A stretch of DNA of 64,000 bases from Cercospora beticola (taxonomy: Eukaryota > Ascomycota > Dothideomycetes > Mycosphaerellales > Mycosphaerellaceae), in assembly GCF_033473495.1 (NCBI RefSeq), contig NC_088938.1, positions 3,286,001 to 3,350,000 of the forward strand. The letters run 5' to 3'. The position numbers and the translations under genes were made by a program. Below the pieces are notes generated by a model, which did not search any database, was not told the origin of the DNA, and saw only the letters and a program-made list of their open reading frames with translations. Shown here piece after piece: positions 10,151 through 20,000 of this stretch. The first letter of the stretch is position 1. Each line of letters starts with the position of its first letter.

Positions 10151-10307
10151 GTCGCTTTAGCTCACTTGGGAGAGCGCCAGACTGAAGTCTACTTCGGTCG
10201 TCTGCACTGTGCGGTATCTGGAGGTACTGTGGTAAGCATCAACTGGTTGTCCAAATCTTTGAGTGCAGCAATCTAACAGTGTAACAGTTCGATCCACAGA
10301 AGCGACA
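10151..10307 (+). tRNA. tRNA-Phe(GAA) interrupted by two intervening sequences
   Basis: Exonic pieces are 10151-10187, 10216-10231 and 10288-10307. Joined they give exactly 73 nt. The acceptor GTCGCTT pairs perfectly with AAGCGAC over 7 bp. D arm is GCTC/GAGC with loop ACTTGGGA, anticodon stem CCAGA/TCTGG with loop CTGAAGA, anticodon GAA at 10184-10186, T stem CTGTG/CACAG with loop TTCGATC, discriminator A. Apart from the acceptor stem it is nearly identical to yeast tRNA-Phe. The first intron (10188-10215, 28 nt) is at the canonical site after position 37 and contains TTC that can pair with the anticodon. The second insertion (10232-10287, 56 nt) has GT-AG ends and sits between positions 53 and 54. 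A T4 tract follows at 10312. Confidence 0.9.
10232..10287 (+). other. GT-AG intron-like insertion in the T arm of tRNA-Phe (56 nt)
   Basis: Starts GTAAGC, contains CTAAC at 10273-10277, ends AACAG. Removal restores the perfect T arm CTGTG/CACAG. The last G of the insertion recreates GTTCGATCC, so a B-box-like string survives at the 3' junction although the 5' half of the arm is 56 nt away. Confidence 0.87.
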
Positions 10308-10311
10308 AATC

Positions 10312-10315
10312 TTTT
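10312..10315 (+). terminator. short Pol III-type T-run after tRNA-Phe
   Basis: TTTT five bases after the discriminator base. Minimal but position-appropriate Pol III termination signal. Confidence 0.5.
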
Positions 10316-12825
10316 GCCAAATATCACTCGTTTTTGCCTGAGCACAGCACAGCACCCAGCCTGGAACAAGGTCGGCCGGACGCGGCAATTTTTGTCGTGG
10401 GTTGCCAAGAATCTATCACCTGGCAATGCCTGCTCTGCTGACCCGCATGAGAAATCTGTCCAACTTCTCTACTTTCCTGCCCGCCGGGTGAACATCTTGC
10501 ATGTTGCTCAACGTTGCTCTAGGTTCTTGCAAGCCGCAACCCAGGAATCCATTGTTCTCGCACCCGGTTTGAGAGCTACCATTTAAGACGACGAGATTGT
10601 GCATATGGAGCAGAATCCGTGGCACCTTAACATTCATCGATGCCGTTTAATCCGAACAAGGTAACATCTGCTTGGACGATGGATTGCTCGCGATCAATCT
10701 ATGACTGGCGTGGGATAGGGTACAACTTCGCATGGTTGATGTCGTCAAATTTTTCAATCATAGCCTTCGCAGCCGACGATACGGTGCAATACGACCTTCG
10801 TGCAGATGGCTTGAGGATGCCTTAGCCGTACTCTGGTAACCACCGGATGTTTCGAATCGCATGTCCAATACTTGGCACCCATGGAGCTCGCATCTTTTTT
10901 AGAACCGAAGCTGCTCGTATTACCATCCTGAATTTCTGAGGAGCACACTGCACAGCTTGGCGGTCCGTGTGATGGCGCTCGTCAGCCCATCGACTACAAG
11001 CGATATGCTTGCAGGATACGACTACGAAATGTGATGATCCTACAATGCTGCGTGAGCGGCTGGGCAAGAATAAGAGAATTGGTACGGCTTGCGCGTCACG
11101 CGAGAGGGCTGAGCACTTGTCTGCTCCTGACCAGGGCGAGATAAGCGATGGCTTTGAGGCGCTCTGCGATTCGTGTCTGATGGATGGCGTGTTCATATGA
11201 GAACTCACCGTGCAAAGCACATGTTGGGAGCCGGGTGACAACAGAGAATTCGAGCGCTGCTGGCCGGCGTTCATATGTGCTGTTCACAGCACACCGTCGT
11301 GGAACTTATTTTACCGTTGTCAGACAAGGCCTAGAACTTACAGGGTTCATTTGGTTGTGCCCGTTGCGTACATCATGCGACATATGCCCTGTGCTTATCA
11401 TCAAAACCAGCAACTTGGCAGCAGGCGATCTCAAGGATATCGTCAGCACTCAATTGACACGTCGACTGTGTATGGACCGACGACAGCAACTGGCGGTCAA
11501 AGAGTCGATAGTACCTTGATGCTGCGCGACCACGATCGCTTGCACAACATCTGTGTCCACACTGATGACCTCGTTTTCAGAGCCGTACCTTGCAGTACAA
11601 AGTAGCACCGCTGCTGCTTAGCTGCAGGCGGACAGCTAAACCCCTGCTTATCGATTCCACCCACAGCACCCAAAACAAAAGATCTTCGGCGCGGGGGCTC
11701 TATTTCGGGCGGACACATCGTGTTCTCAACCAGCTCGGCCCAATAGTTCGGTGTGTAGCAACTGCACGCCGACCACGAGACTCGGATACATCTGCATCCA
11801 GGATTTCAGCGACTCATTTTGAACATGTCATCGTACATGTAGCGTGCCGTGATGCCGTGCAATCGAGCAGCTCATTGTGAGCTCATGCGAGGATTTCCCC
11901 AGCCATGTAAGCGACATCCTGCGAGGCCATCAAATCTTCCGGACTGTGCGCTGTATATGCGAGACGGCAAACATGTGCAAGGGTCAGAGCATCAACAACT
12001 TCCTGATCAGTGACTGTCGACTCCCTGGACGCGCTGCTGACACTGTTCCTTCGGTGGACAATTCGTTCTCCTGCGTTGTGCGCTTTCGCTCTGGAGCTCG
12101 GCAAAGCAGGAAGGGGAGGCGAAAGTTTCTTCACGAGCGAGCAATTGCGACAAGCTTTTCGAGGCTGACAAGGTTTCGATCTAAAAGTCTCTTTCCGGTA
12201 ACGCTCTGCACGTGTCCAATTTCACAGTGCATTGCATCCAACCAAGACTGCCGAGCTGTCAAACCTGAGTGGTCTGCCTCAGCATCGAGACTGGGAAGAC
12301 ATGCTCACCACCATACAGATGACCCCCGACCAATAGCATAGGTTTGTGACCGCTCTCTCGCGAGGACTCTGCCTAAACCGACCGGAGACACGTCGCCGTC
12401 ATCCGTGGCGACTGGCTGCTGACTGGCGCAGATGCTCCGCTCGGAGCGTCGTGACTAGCGACGAGCTTGACTAAACTATGCCCCTATTCCAAGAAACGGG
12501 CCCCCGAACACGAAGTTAGCCACAGCGCTGGCGCATGGCAAGCCCATCCTACGGACGCGCTGCACCACAACGTCCGTGAGCCCGGCCAAGCGAGACTACT
12601 CTCGCGTGTGATGGGCCCCAGTGCTCCATCTGACTTCTGCTATGCAACGGTAGCGAACGCCTCCCGTCGCTGTTAGTTCTAGCAATCTCCTTTCATATAC
12701 CCGTCTGTCCCTCTTGTTCCTGACCTTCTTTCTGTCAGGCATGCTTGGGTGTGGTTGCATACACACTCGTTTCTAACAATCATCCATTGAATTTTCCTAT
12801 TACATCCTTGCATTGCATTTTCATT
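10316..12825. other. 2.5 kb stretch without a recognisable gene
   Basis: Frames of 60-154 codons occur on both strands (for example 11877-12341 plus and 10822-11274 minus), but none has domain-like sequence or codon pattern I trust. Base composition is not obviously AT-biased, so this is not a strongly RIP-mutated transposon. The last 150 bases before 12826 are T/C-rich and look like the tyrosinase promoter and leader. Confidence 0.5.
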
Positions 12826-14727
12826 ATGAAGTTCTCTTTATTTTCTATCTTGGCACTTGCCACCACTTCCGTTCTCGCACACCCCGTTAGCCACGATGCC
12901 GAGCACAGCAACATCGAAGCTCGACAAAGCGGTCCTGTGCGGCTTATGGGCGGCGTGGATCCAGCAGATGTCAGACCACGACTCGAGGTCAGACAATTGA
13001 GGAATTCGCAGCCCGACCAATGGACCATTTTCCTCGTCGCGTTGAACCGGTGGATGACCACACCGAAAGAACAATCGGGCGACAGGAGCTTCTTCAACAT
13101 TGCATCCATCCACGGTGTGCCAAGACAGAACTATGCTGACGTTCCACAATGCGCCAATTGTCAAGGTACGGATGGCTACTGTTTCCACGACTCGGTTCTT
13201 TTCCCAGGATGGCACCGTGCATACATGGCTCTTTTCGAGCAAGAATTCCTCAAGATCGCTCGTGCAGTGGCCCAAGAATATCCGACGTCAAGCCGACAAC
13301 GATTTGTCAATGCTGCGAACGACCTGCGCTTTCCCTACTTCGACTGGGCTGCGAGACCCCCAAGCGGTAGCCGCGCACTTCCAGATGAGATTACAACTTC
13401 CAGTGTCACCGTTCAAGGTCCAAGAGGACAGCAATCTTTCAGGAATCCTCTGTACGGATACGTCTTCTTGAACGGCGAACAACGAGGTCTTGTCTACAGC
13501 ACCCTCAACTCTTGGCCAAAGACTCTCCGATACCCAACCAGCAACGCGCAAAATGCCGAGAACAACTCACCCGCCGCAAGGAACGCGTTCGAGGGTTCCC
13601 GTCAAAGTTTGCAGGATCAGCTATACCAGCTCTTCACGCAGTGCGACGACTTTGGCGCGTTCAGCAATGACGACTCCAGCACTAGCAATGCTCGTTGCGC
13701 AAACAGCCTGGAGCAGATTCACAACACCGTTCACAACAATGCTGGTGGCTTGGGTGGCAATGGAGTGTCTGGAGGACATATGACCTACCTCTCCACGGCC
13801 TCCTTCGATCCCATCTTCTTCCTCCACCACTGCAACGTTGATCGTATCTTTGCCATGTGGCAGACTATCCACAGCTCGTACGGCGCAGTTCAGCCGCAGC
13901 CACACTCCACTTGGACAAACGCGCGAGGTACCACGTCGCGCGCTAATACCGGCCTCCGTCCTTTCAGGAATCCCTCTGGGGATGCTTTCTGGACTACCAA
14001 CTCGGTCAGGGACTGGACGCAATTTGGCTACACCTACCCCGAGTTCTCTAACAGCGATGGCAGCCGCAATGCCATCAGCGGCTATGTGAACAGACTTTAC
14101 GGACCTAACCCATCTGCGTCCGCCGGCTCTTCCAAACGTCAAGCTGACCCTCAGGCTCTGGCGGCCTTGGGCGATATCCTTTCCACCGACCCATTGAAAG
14201 CATCAAACGGTTCCCTGTACCAATACAACGCAAATGTCCAGACCCCACGTTACTCTCTGGGTGGCTCCTACACGGTCTTTCTTTTCGACGGCAAGCCAGC
14301 AAGCGAGGACCCAGCCACATGGGCATCGGCCGAAAATCTTTATGGACCGATGGGTGTGTTGGCCCAGGACCAGATGGAGGGCGGCGGCATGAATATGTCT
14401 ATCTTGACTACGGCGTCAATCCCTCTTACCAACAAGTTGACCTCGCTCTTCGATAACAAACTCCTGGGAAGTCTTTCTGAGTTGATTGTCGCACCTTATC
14501 TTCAGAAGAACCTCGAATGGCGCATTGCCAAAGATGGCCAAAGTGTCGACCCTGCTACCGTTCCAGGATTCGTTGTATCTGTCCTGACTTCTAGCGCCCA
14601 GCCTGCTGCTGACGAGAACTCTTTCCCCGTATACTCTGAATTTATCGAACTCTTGGGTGTGACGAAGGGCCAAGCTGGTGGAGCCAACACGACCACGTTC
14701 ACAGACATCCTGAGCAACCTTTTGTAA
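12826..14727 (+). CDS. secreted tyrosinase (polyphenol oxidase, 633 aa)
   Basis: Signal peptide MKFSLFSILALATTSVLA, then a short propeptide containing dibasic sites. The CuA site is formed by histidines in IHGVPRQNY, CFHDSVLFPGWHRAYM (H in CFH and GWHR). The CuB site is IHNTVHNNAGG followed by FDPIFFLHHCNVDRIFAMW, the classic tyrosinase signature 2. The C-terminal domain (from about residue 430, after a KR pair) is typical of fungal tyrosinases that are cleaved to activate the enzyme. The type-3 copper enzyme oxidises phenols to quinones (melanin, phenolic detoxification). A TTG-initiated extension upstream was ignored; ATG 12826 gives the signal peptide. Intronless. Confidence 0.92.
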   Translation: MKFSLFSILALATTSVLAHPVSHDAEHSNIEARQSGPVRLMGGVDPADVRPRLEVRQLRNSQPDQWTIFLVALNRWMTTPKEQSGDRSFFNIASIHGVPRQNYADVPQCANCQGTDGYCFHDSVLFPGWHRAYMALFEQEFLKIARAVAQEYPTSSRQRFVNAANDLRFPYFDWAARPPSGSRALPDEITTSSVTVQGPRGQQSFRNPLYGYVFLNGEQRGLVYSTLNSWPKTLRYPTSNAQNAENNSPAARNAFEGSRQSLQDQLYQLFTQCDDFGAFSNDDSSTSNARCANSLEQIHNTVHNNAGGLGGNGVSGGHMTYLSTASFDPIFFLHHCNVDRIFAMWQTIHSSYGAVQPQPHSTWTNARGTTSRANTGLRPFRNPSGDAFWTTNSVRDWTQFGYTYPEFSNSDGSRNAISGYVNRLYGPNPSASAGSSKRQADPQALAALGDILSTDPLKASNGSLYQYNANVQTPRYSLGGSYTVFLFDGKPASEDPATWASAENLYGPMGVLAQDQMEGGGMNMSILTTASIPLTNKLTSLFDNKLLGSLSELIVAPYLQKNLEWRIAKDGQSVDPATVPGFVVSVLTSSAQPAADENSFPVYSEFIELLGVTKGQAGGANTTTFTDILSNLL

Positions 14728-16205
14728 AGACATTGCGACCAGAAGTGCGTAATTATCTGCTTGTTTGAAGTTTGTACATAGGATTGGAGACATTGCCCGG
14801 GCAAAGGGTTGCACAGATAATCAGACCCAGATTGCTCCCCAAGACCATAAGGCGTTCGATTCTCCGGCGAACGATGATTGACGACATACCAACCACAGTA
14901 TCGACAGATATTATACCCCAATAGCTGGCAGTAATAGCTACAGTTAATCAGAAATCTTCATCGAAAGCTACAATGTTAAAGTTCTCTTCTGCTTCACGAG
15001 TTGTCTCTGCTTCCAGAACGATCCGCCGTGAAAGCTTTGCGCTCTGTCAGAGTATGATACGATTGAAATCATGTTCATTACTCGACTATGCTTTCCCATG
15101 TGTCAACCTTCAGTCCTCTGAACCTCCATCACGTCACTCAAGCATGAGACATGGGTGTGCATCACTCCATGCGCGCAGTCTCTGCTCGTCCAAAGAGTCC
15201 CATGGGCGATAAATGGAACATCGCCTGGACGCGTGCGCACTCCTTCTTCCCCACGGCCTCACAACGAAAAGCCGCGTCTTCGCAGATTGGATCGGCCAAC
15301 CGGGCGTCGTAATCACACATGATGAGCCGTTGCCGATCAACACAAGCAACTGCCCAGCAATGTCCGTTCCGCATTGGGTTCTGTTGATTGCGCGCGCGCT
15401 TGCTCGAACGGGCTGGTGAAAGTCCCCGGTGGAAATTTGGAGGGATTGCGGAGTTGGGACGTGCACCACTGGCTGTCAGTTTGTATCAGCCACAAAGTTA
15501 AGCTTGGTAGCGACTCCGAGTGAGCTTATAATCACCTTCGAGAGCGAGGAGAATAGATCCAGTTGTTGAACGCAAAGCCACGAGGGAGACACGAATAATG
15601 TTCCAAAGGTCGGTACGACGTTTGCGACACGTGGAAGCGCACCACGGTTGCTCTAGTGTTGTTGATGCCATGGCTGCTTACGATGTTGAGACCACTGGAT
15701 CAGAGGCAGCGCGAAGGGCTGCATGTGCCCAAATACCAGCAAAGCTAGTAAAGTCGCGCTGCGTTGACAACAGGCAATGGTATACTTCGATGGTGGCAGA
15801 TTGCATAGAAAGTACTGCTAATTCCAACAGTCCGACGAGCTGCGATCGCGATCATTTCGCGACCCGTAAATCCTCATGCTTGCGACGTGCCGTGCAACCG
15901 GATAAAGTTCGAGCTGAAGAGACATCACGCATGGGAATTCCGACAGCTGATCTTCGGGGACGCCCAACAGCACTTTCCAAAGATTCTTCTCATCTCGTTG
16001 GTCTGGATATGTGACTTTCTGCGCTTACTGTACTTTCACTGGCAGACCGAATACTCTTATTATCATTGATCAGATCCCATTTGCAGCTAGCAAATCTAGC
16101 AAACGGACCATTGCGTGATGAGAACATCCCTTGTTGCCGGTGTCAACAGATCAGCGGTCGGGGCCACCAGATTGCGCATCGTGTGTGGATATCAGAAATT
16201 GTCCA
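14728..16205. other. intergenic
   Basis: No convincing gene. A 138-codon plus frame (15598-16014) lacks any recognisable sequence. No tRNA-like arms, no repeats seen. Confidence 0.5.
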
Positions 16206-18101
16206 TCAAGCTGTATCGCGAGGCCTGGCCCTTAGCTTCAGTGAACCACTTGTCGCTCTCATGGCCATCTCAAATGCCTTTGCATGTTGCTCCATATCCT
16301 CGCCGGTCCGACCATGCCCGGAGATGCTTTGAGCCGTACTTTCGTCAACACCGTAGACCAGGGAGGGCATACTGTTACTCTTCCATAACGGAATTTCCTT
16401 CTCCACGCTCTGTGCGACGGTGAGTGCTACGAAGGCAAGAGTTAATATAAGCAACGAGACGGGCAGAATGATCCATTCCCATTGCACAGACACAAACGTC
16501 TGTGCAGCGTATGCCACGCCGTGCGCAGATTGCTGATCTGAAGCTTGACTGCGAATGTGTCGAGTCATGCTGTCAGCCACGTCTGACCACAAAGCAGCAG
16601 GACCAGGCATCTTGGCTATCGCTGCGACTGCTGCAGACGTGTCTTCCGGTGGTACTGTAGCCCTCGAGGGACCTGTGTAGGCGTTGTACATTACTTGGGT
16701 CACGTCAGACGTGAAGTCCTGATCGGCTGTCGACACCTGCCAATTATCTGTGAGCCAGTTGCGCAAACCAAACATTGTCAGCCAGCTGATGTGGTAGACT
16801 TGGCCTTCCACCTGGGGTGATGTCAAAGTTATCTCCGCTTCAGTAATATTATCAGGCGCGTGTTGCCACCACATAGTCCTGCTGTCCGTGGCGCTGCGGT
16901 GAATCATCTCGCGCAGCAGCCTAAATCCCCACTGGTCCGTGATGCTCTCTGGCAAGGGCTGTAGCGGGTCCGGCCACTGGCTGATGAGCGACTCAGAGAA
17001 AGTGCCGTCCGTAACGCTTGCGTTATAAGTCCGCAGACAGAAGTGCAATATGCACTCTGAGGCGTGCGGAGGTGAACTGATGTTTCCAACGGTGGGCAGT
17101 GCGATACTGCCCGGAACCGGCCCATTAGCGACGCGATCACCAGCAGTCAGCGGCGCCCAATACCAGCTCTGGGCCGTAAACAGAGTGAAATTCTGCATGT
17201 GGCTGTAGGCGATGGTCCAATTGCCAAAGTCCTGACCGCCATTGTTACTTTCCGTGGACGCAGCATTGTCCTGAACCATATAACTACCACTGACACCGTA
17301 TCGCCTGGCACCGTTTGGTAACTCCCAACCGTCCGTGTTATCAAATCCATCAGTGCCACGGGGTATCTCTCGCAGCATATCTGTAAGATTCGTGCACGCG
17401 CTGCAAACAGCTAAAGACGTATATGGAGACCAGGTGCAGTTTCCAGTGGGACACGATGGGTCGATCTTCTTATTTCTAGATGAACCAAACAATCCGTCGT
17501 ATGTAGCGCCCTTCAGACCTTGGCCTGCTGTGACAGTGTTGAAGTTGACCGGATCGCGTTCAATTTCGGTGAAGGATGAAGCGACTGGAACGGTCGCAAG
17601 ACCGCTGGCAGTTGGCACCATCCTGACTGGATACGACGGCACTAGTTGGAAGAATGGTTCTATCGCAAGTGCGACAACAGTCAAGATGGCACCAAGTGAC
17701 GATAGATGCGCCAAACGCGGCCGAGCCAGTAGACAAAGACTGCCCCAAGGTCCCCGCGAGGCGCTGTCGTAGATCTGAAAGTCTGATATGGGCCGAGGGC
17801 GATCGAGATTCCAGAACCATTGCCACTTGAGTTGACTTATAGCTTCAGATATGGGCAAAATCAACGCGGCTTTGGAGATACCAGCCAGAGTGGACACGAT
17901 ACCGTTCAGTGTCAAGAAACCCATGTTCGGAAGCGGCTTGTTGTTCAAATTGGCAAGTAGGATCACAATCGCACCCATGCAGAGAAAACTGACTGAGAAG
18001 CTAAGGACTTCCCATATCCACGAGGAGCATCCGGGCCGTTCTTGTCTTGTGCATTGTGAAGACTTGTCTCGCAATGAATACACCGAGGATTTTGTCGACA
18101 T
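16206..18101 (-). CDS. DUF3176-type fungal integral membrane protein (631 aa)
   Basis: Residues 28-50 (VLSFSVSFLCMGAIVILLANL) and a following segment around SKAALILPISEAISQLKW match the DUF3176 family, as does DFQIYDSASRGPWGSL just after. A further membrane segment (SLGAILTVVALAIEPFFQ) precedes a large, probably extracytoplasmic region with N-glycosylation sites and Cys-rich NCTWSPYTSLAVCSAC. A last membrane helix (IILPVSLLILTLAFVALTVA) lies near residue 555 before a short tail. Single exon with ATG at 18101. Members are widespread in Pezizomycotina; their function is unknown. Confidence 0.88.
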   Translation of the reverse strand: MSTKSSVYSLRDKSSQCTRQERPGCSSWIWEVLSFSVSFLCMGAIVILLANLNNKPLPNMGFLTLNGIVSTLAGISKAALILPISEAISQLKWQWFWNLDRPRPISDFQIYDSASRGPWGSLCLLARPRLAHLSSLGAILTVVALAIEPFFQLVPSYPVRMVPTASGLATVPVASSFTEIERDPVNFNTVTAGQGLKGATYDGLFGSSRNKKIDPSCPTGNCTWSPYTSLAVCSACTNLTDMLREIPRGTDGFDNTDGWELPNGARRYGVSGSYMVQDNAASTESNNGGQDFGNWTIAYSHMQNFTLFTAQSWYWAPLTAGDRVANGPVPGSIALPTVGNISSPPHASECILHFCLRTYNASVTDGTFSESLISQWPDPLQPLPESITDQWGFRLLREMIHRSATDSRTMWWQHAPDNITEAEITLTSPQVEGQVYHISWLTMFGLRNWLTDNWQVSTADQDFTSDVTQVMYNAYTGPSRATVPPEDTSAAVAAIAKMPGPAALWSDVADSMTRHIRSQASDQQSAHGVAYAAQTFVSVQWEWIILPVSLLILTLAFVALTVAQSVEKEIPLWKSNSMPSLVYGVDESTAQSISGHGRTGEDMEQHAKAFEMAMRATSGSLKLRARPRDTA

Positions 18102-18953
18102 GTTGTAGAGTGGACAGAGCCGCCCGGACGAGCTCCAGCCTGCGTGTGCTACTCAGCTGCACGCAGGCTTACCATGCTGATATATGGCAATACTGTGCCT
18201 CACGATCTGCGACATGGGGTCTGCAGGACCTGCAGCTCGAATGCCTAAAAAGTCGTCATCAAGCAGCATGTTGGCTCACCTTTCCAAAGACAGACTGGCA
18301 CTTGTGTCTCCAATGTGCATTCGGCGTCTATTCAATCTTTTTTGGAGCTGGATACATGGTCACCACCAATGAAGTCTCATTGTAAGTTTCAGGTCGGGCG
18401 GCTACAACGTGCCAAGCACAGAAGTGTCCACTTCGGCGGGAGATGCTGCGATGCGGCGCATAGTGAACTCTGCAACTTTGCTGGGTTTGTGATCGCATTC
18501 TGGAGACGGGTCAAGATGGAGGCGAACCACAGTGCGGGAGAGTTCATAACGCCGTAGAGAAGGATCGCAGAGGGGGTAGTAAGAAGCAGACGCATGAGAA
18601 GATGACATGAGACGGCCGGATCGGATCGGCCTGGACCGCTCGGGAGGACGTCCCCATTTGGCTAGCTCATCCGTTTATGTTCTTTTCTTGCCGCGCTTTG
18701 CTGGGCACGGGCACGGGCACGGCGCTTCCAGCCAGCACACCGCTGCCATGATGCAGATCGCCTTCGGCATAGATGTTCTCACAATGCCTTTGTATCCTTT
18801 GCAATAACCGCTAGCAGAAATTTCTCGCACCAGCTTAAAGCAAGAGAAAAGTGAACAGTACGCAGCCGTTGTTGAAAAGGGGTGACCCGCTGGCTTGCTG
18901 CTATCCGTCTTCCACAGACGTTCTGTCCTCGCATGGCACATACATCCAAAGTC
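18102..18953. other. intergenic
   Basis: No gene seen. A small GGGCAC x3 tandem repeat lies at about 18703-18721. Confidence 0.5.
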
Positions 18954-19604
18954 CTACTTTTTCCGCAGAACGACGACCTTGGCTGTCACTCCAGCACCTT
19001 TTCGGTAATCCATGCTATCAGTGCTAACAACCTGCACTAGTCCTTCACGCTCCAGGCGTTGCACTTCAGCTTCAAATCCGTGAGAAGTCCAGATATCATC
19101 CAGCACCGTCCCAGCGATGATTCCGCCTTGCTTGGTCACCCTCACGAACTCTGCGAAGGAAGGTATGGGCCCAACATGACCATGAGTCCAGGTCCCGATA
19201 CAGAAGATGATGTCGTATTGGCTGTCCTCCTTTTGCACGGGCTTCGACAGATCGGCGGTTTGAAGGTCACGATATACACCAGTCTTCCTGGCTACTTTCA
19301 GCATGCCCGGTGAGATATCAAGACCATCTATTGTCTTCACGCCAACTTGGCTCAAAGCCACACCGGACAAGCCAGTCCCGCAGCCAGCATCCAATGCCAC
19401 ACCATCTATCTTCCCGCCAGCTTGTACGACTGCCTGTGCTGCTAGGGCTGGAGCGACATATTTCTGAGCTTCACCCAACACATCGGCATCGAAGCTTTCC
19501 GCCCAATCGTCGTAGAGGGCGACAAGATCGTCGTTGTTCTTGCAGTTGTAGACGCGAGTCAAAAACTCGTTCCCGCCGGTGTTTGTGGTAACGGTATGGG
19601 ACAT
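18954..19604 (-). CDS. class I SAM-dependent methyltransferase (216 aa)
   Basis: Motif I is GVALDAGCGTGLSG (about residues 68-81), followed by DGLDISPGMLKVARKTG (motif post-I), a DIIFCIGTWTHGHVG block (motif II) and FVRVTKQGGIIAGTV. The N-terminus VYNCKNNDDLVALYDDWAES is characteristic of the METTL27/Williams-Beuren-region group. The substrate is unknown. Single exon, ATG at 19604. It is divergently transcribed from the acetoacetyl-CoA synthetase gene about 400 bases away. Confidence 0.85.
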   Translation of the reverse strand: MSHTVTTNTGGNEFLTRVYNCKNNDDLVALYDDWAESFDADVLGEAQKYVAPALAAQAVVQAGGKIDGVALDAGCGTGLSGVALSQVGVKTIDGLDISPGMLKVARKTGVYRDLQTADLSKPVQKEDSQYDIIFCIGTWTHGHVGPIPSFAEFVRVTKQGGIIAGTVLDDIWTSHGFEAEVQRLEREGLVQVVSTDSMDYRKGAGVTAKVVVLRKK

Positions 19605-20000
19605 ATTGGGTATTCGTCGGTCGCTTTTCGTGGTCAGAATTTCCTGTTATGGTCAAGCAATGCGATGTTCAGCCTCAGAGTGAACGAACTCAGAGCTGTG
19701 TACCCCTCACCTCTCGGCCGATTTCGGTTGAGGGGTGGGTCAAGACATCATGCCCGAAATCAACCGCTACATCACGACACGTCCCTGCTCGCTTATTCAC
19801 TCAGCGTGAGGTCGGGTCAATACGCATGAAAGCTGTTGCGTATTGCGTTGAAACAGTTCGGTCGATCAGCCGCTGATGATCTGAGTCTTGGCACATCACT
19901 CACTAAACATAAACTTGACGAGACTTAGCCAACTGCTCACTCGTATCGAGGCACAGTTAAATCCAGCTAGCTGTGCGACGCACAATATTGCTCCACGGAT

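Noticed and set aside
10839..10870. TTTCGAATC string resembling a T loop
   Set aside because: Neither flanking stems nor other tRNA arms can be drawn.
10822..12341. Frames of 83-154 codons in the region after tRNA-Phe
   Set aside because: Several compete on both strands, none shows protein-like blocks.
12745..12825. Extended tyrosinase start upstream of 12826
   Set aside because: It depends on a TTG codon; ATG 12826 starts directly with a signal peptide.
15598..16014. 138-codon plus-strand frame
   Set aside because: No recognisable sequence, unfavourable composition and no supporting context.
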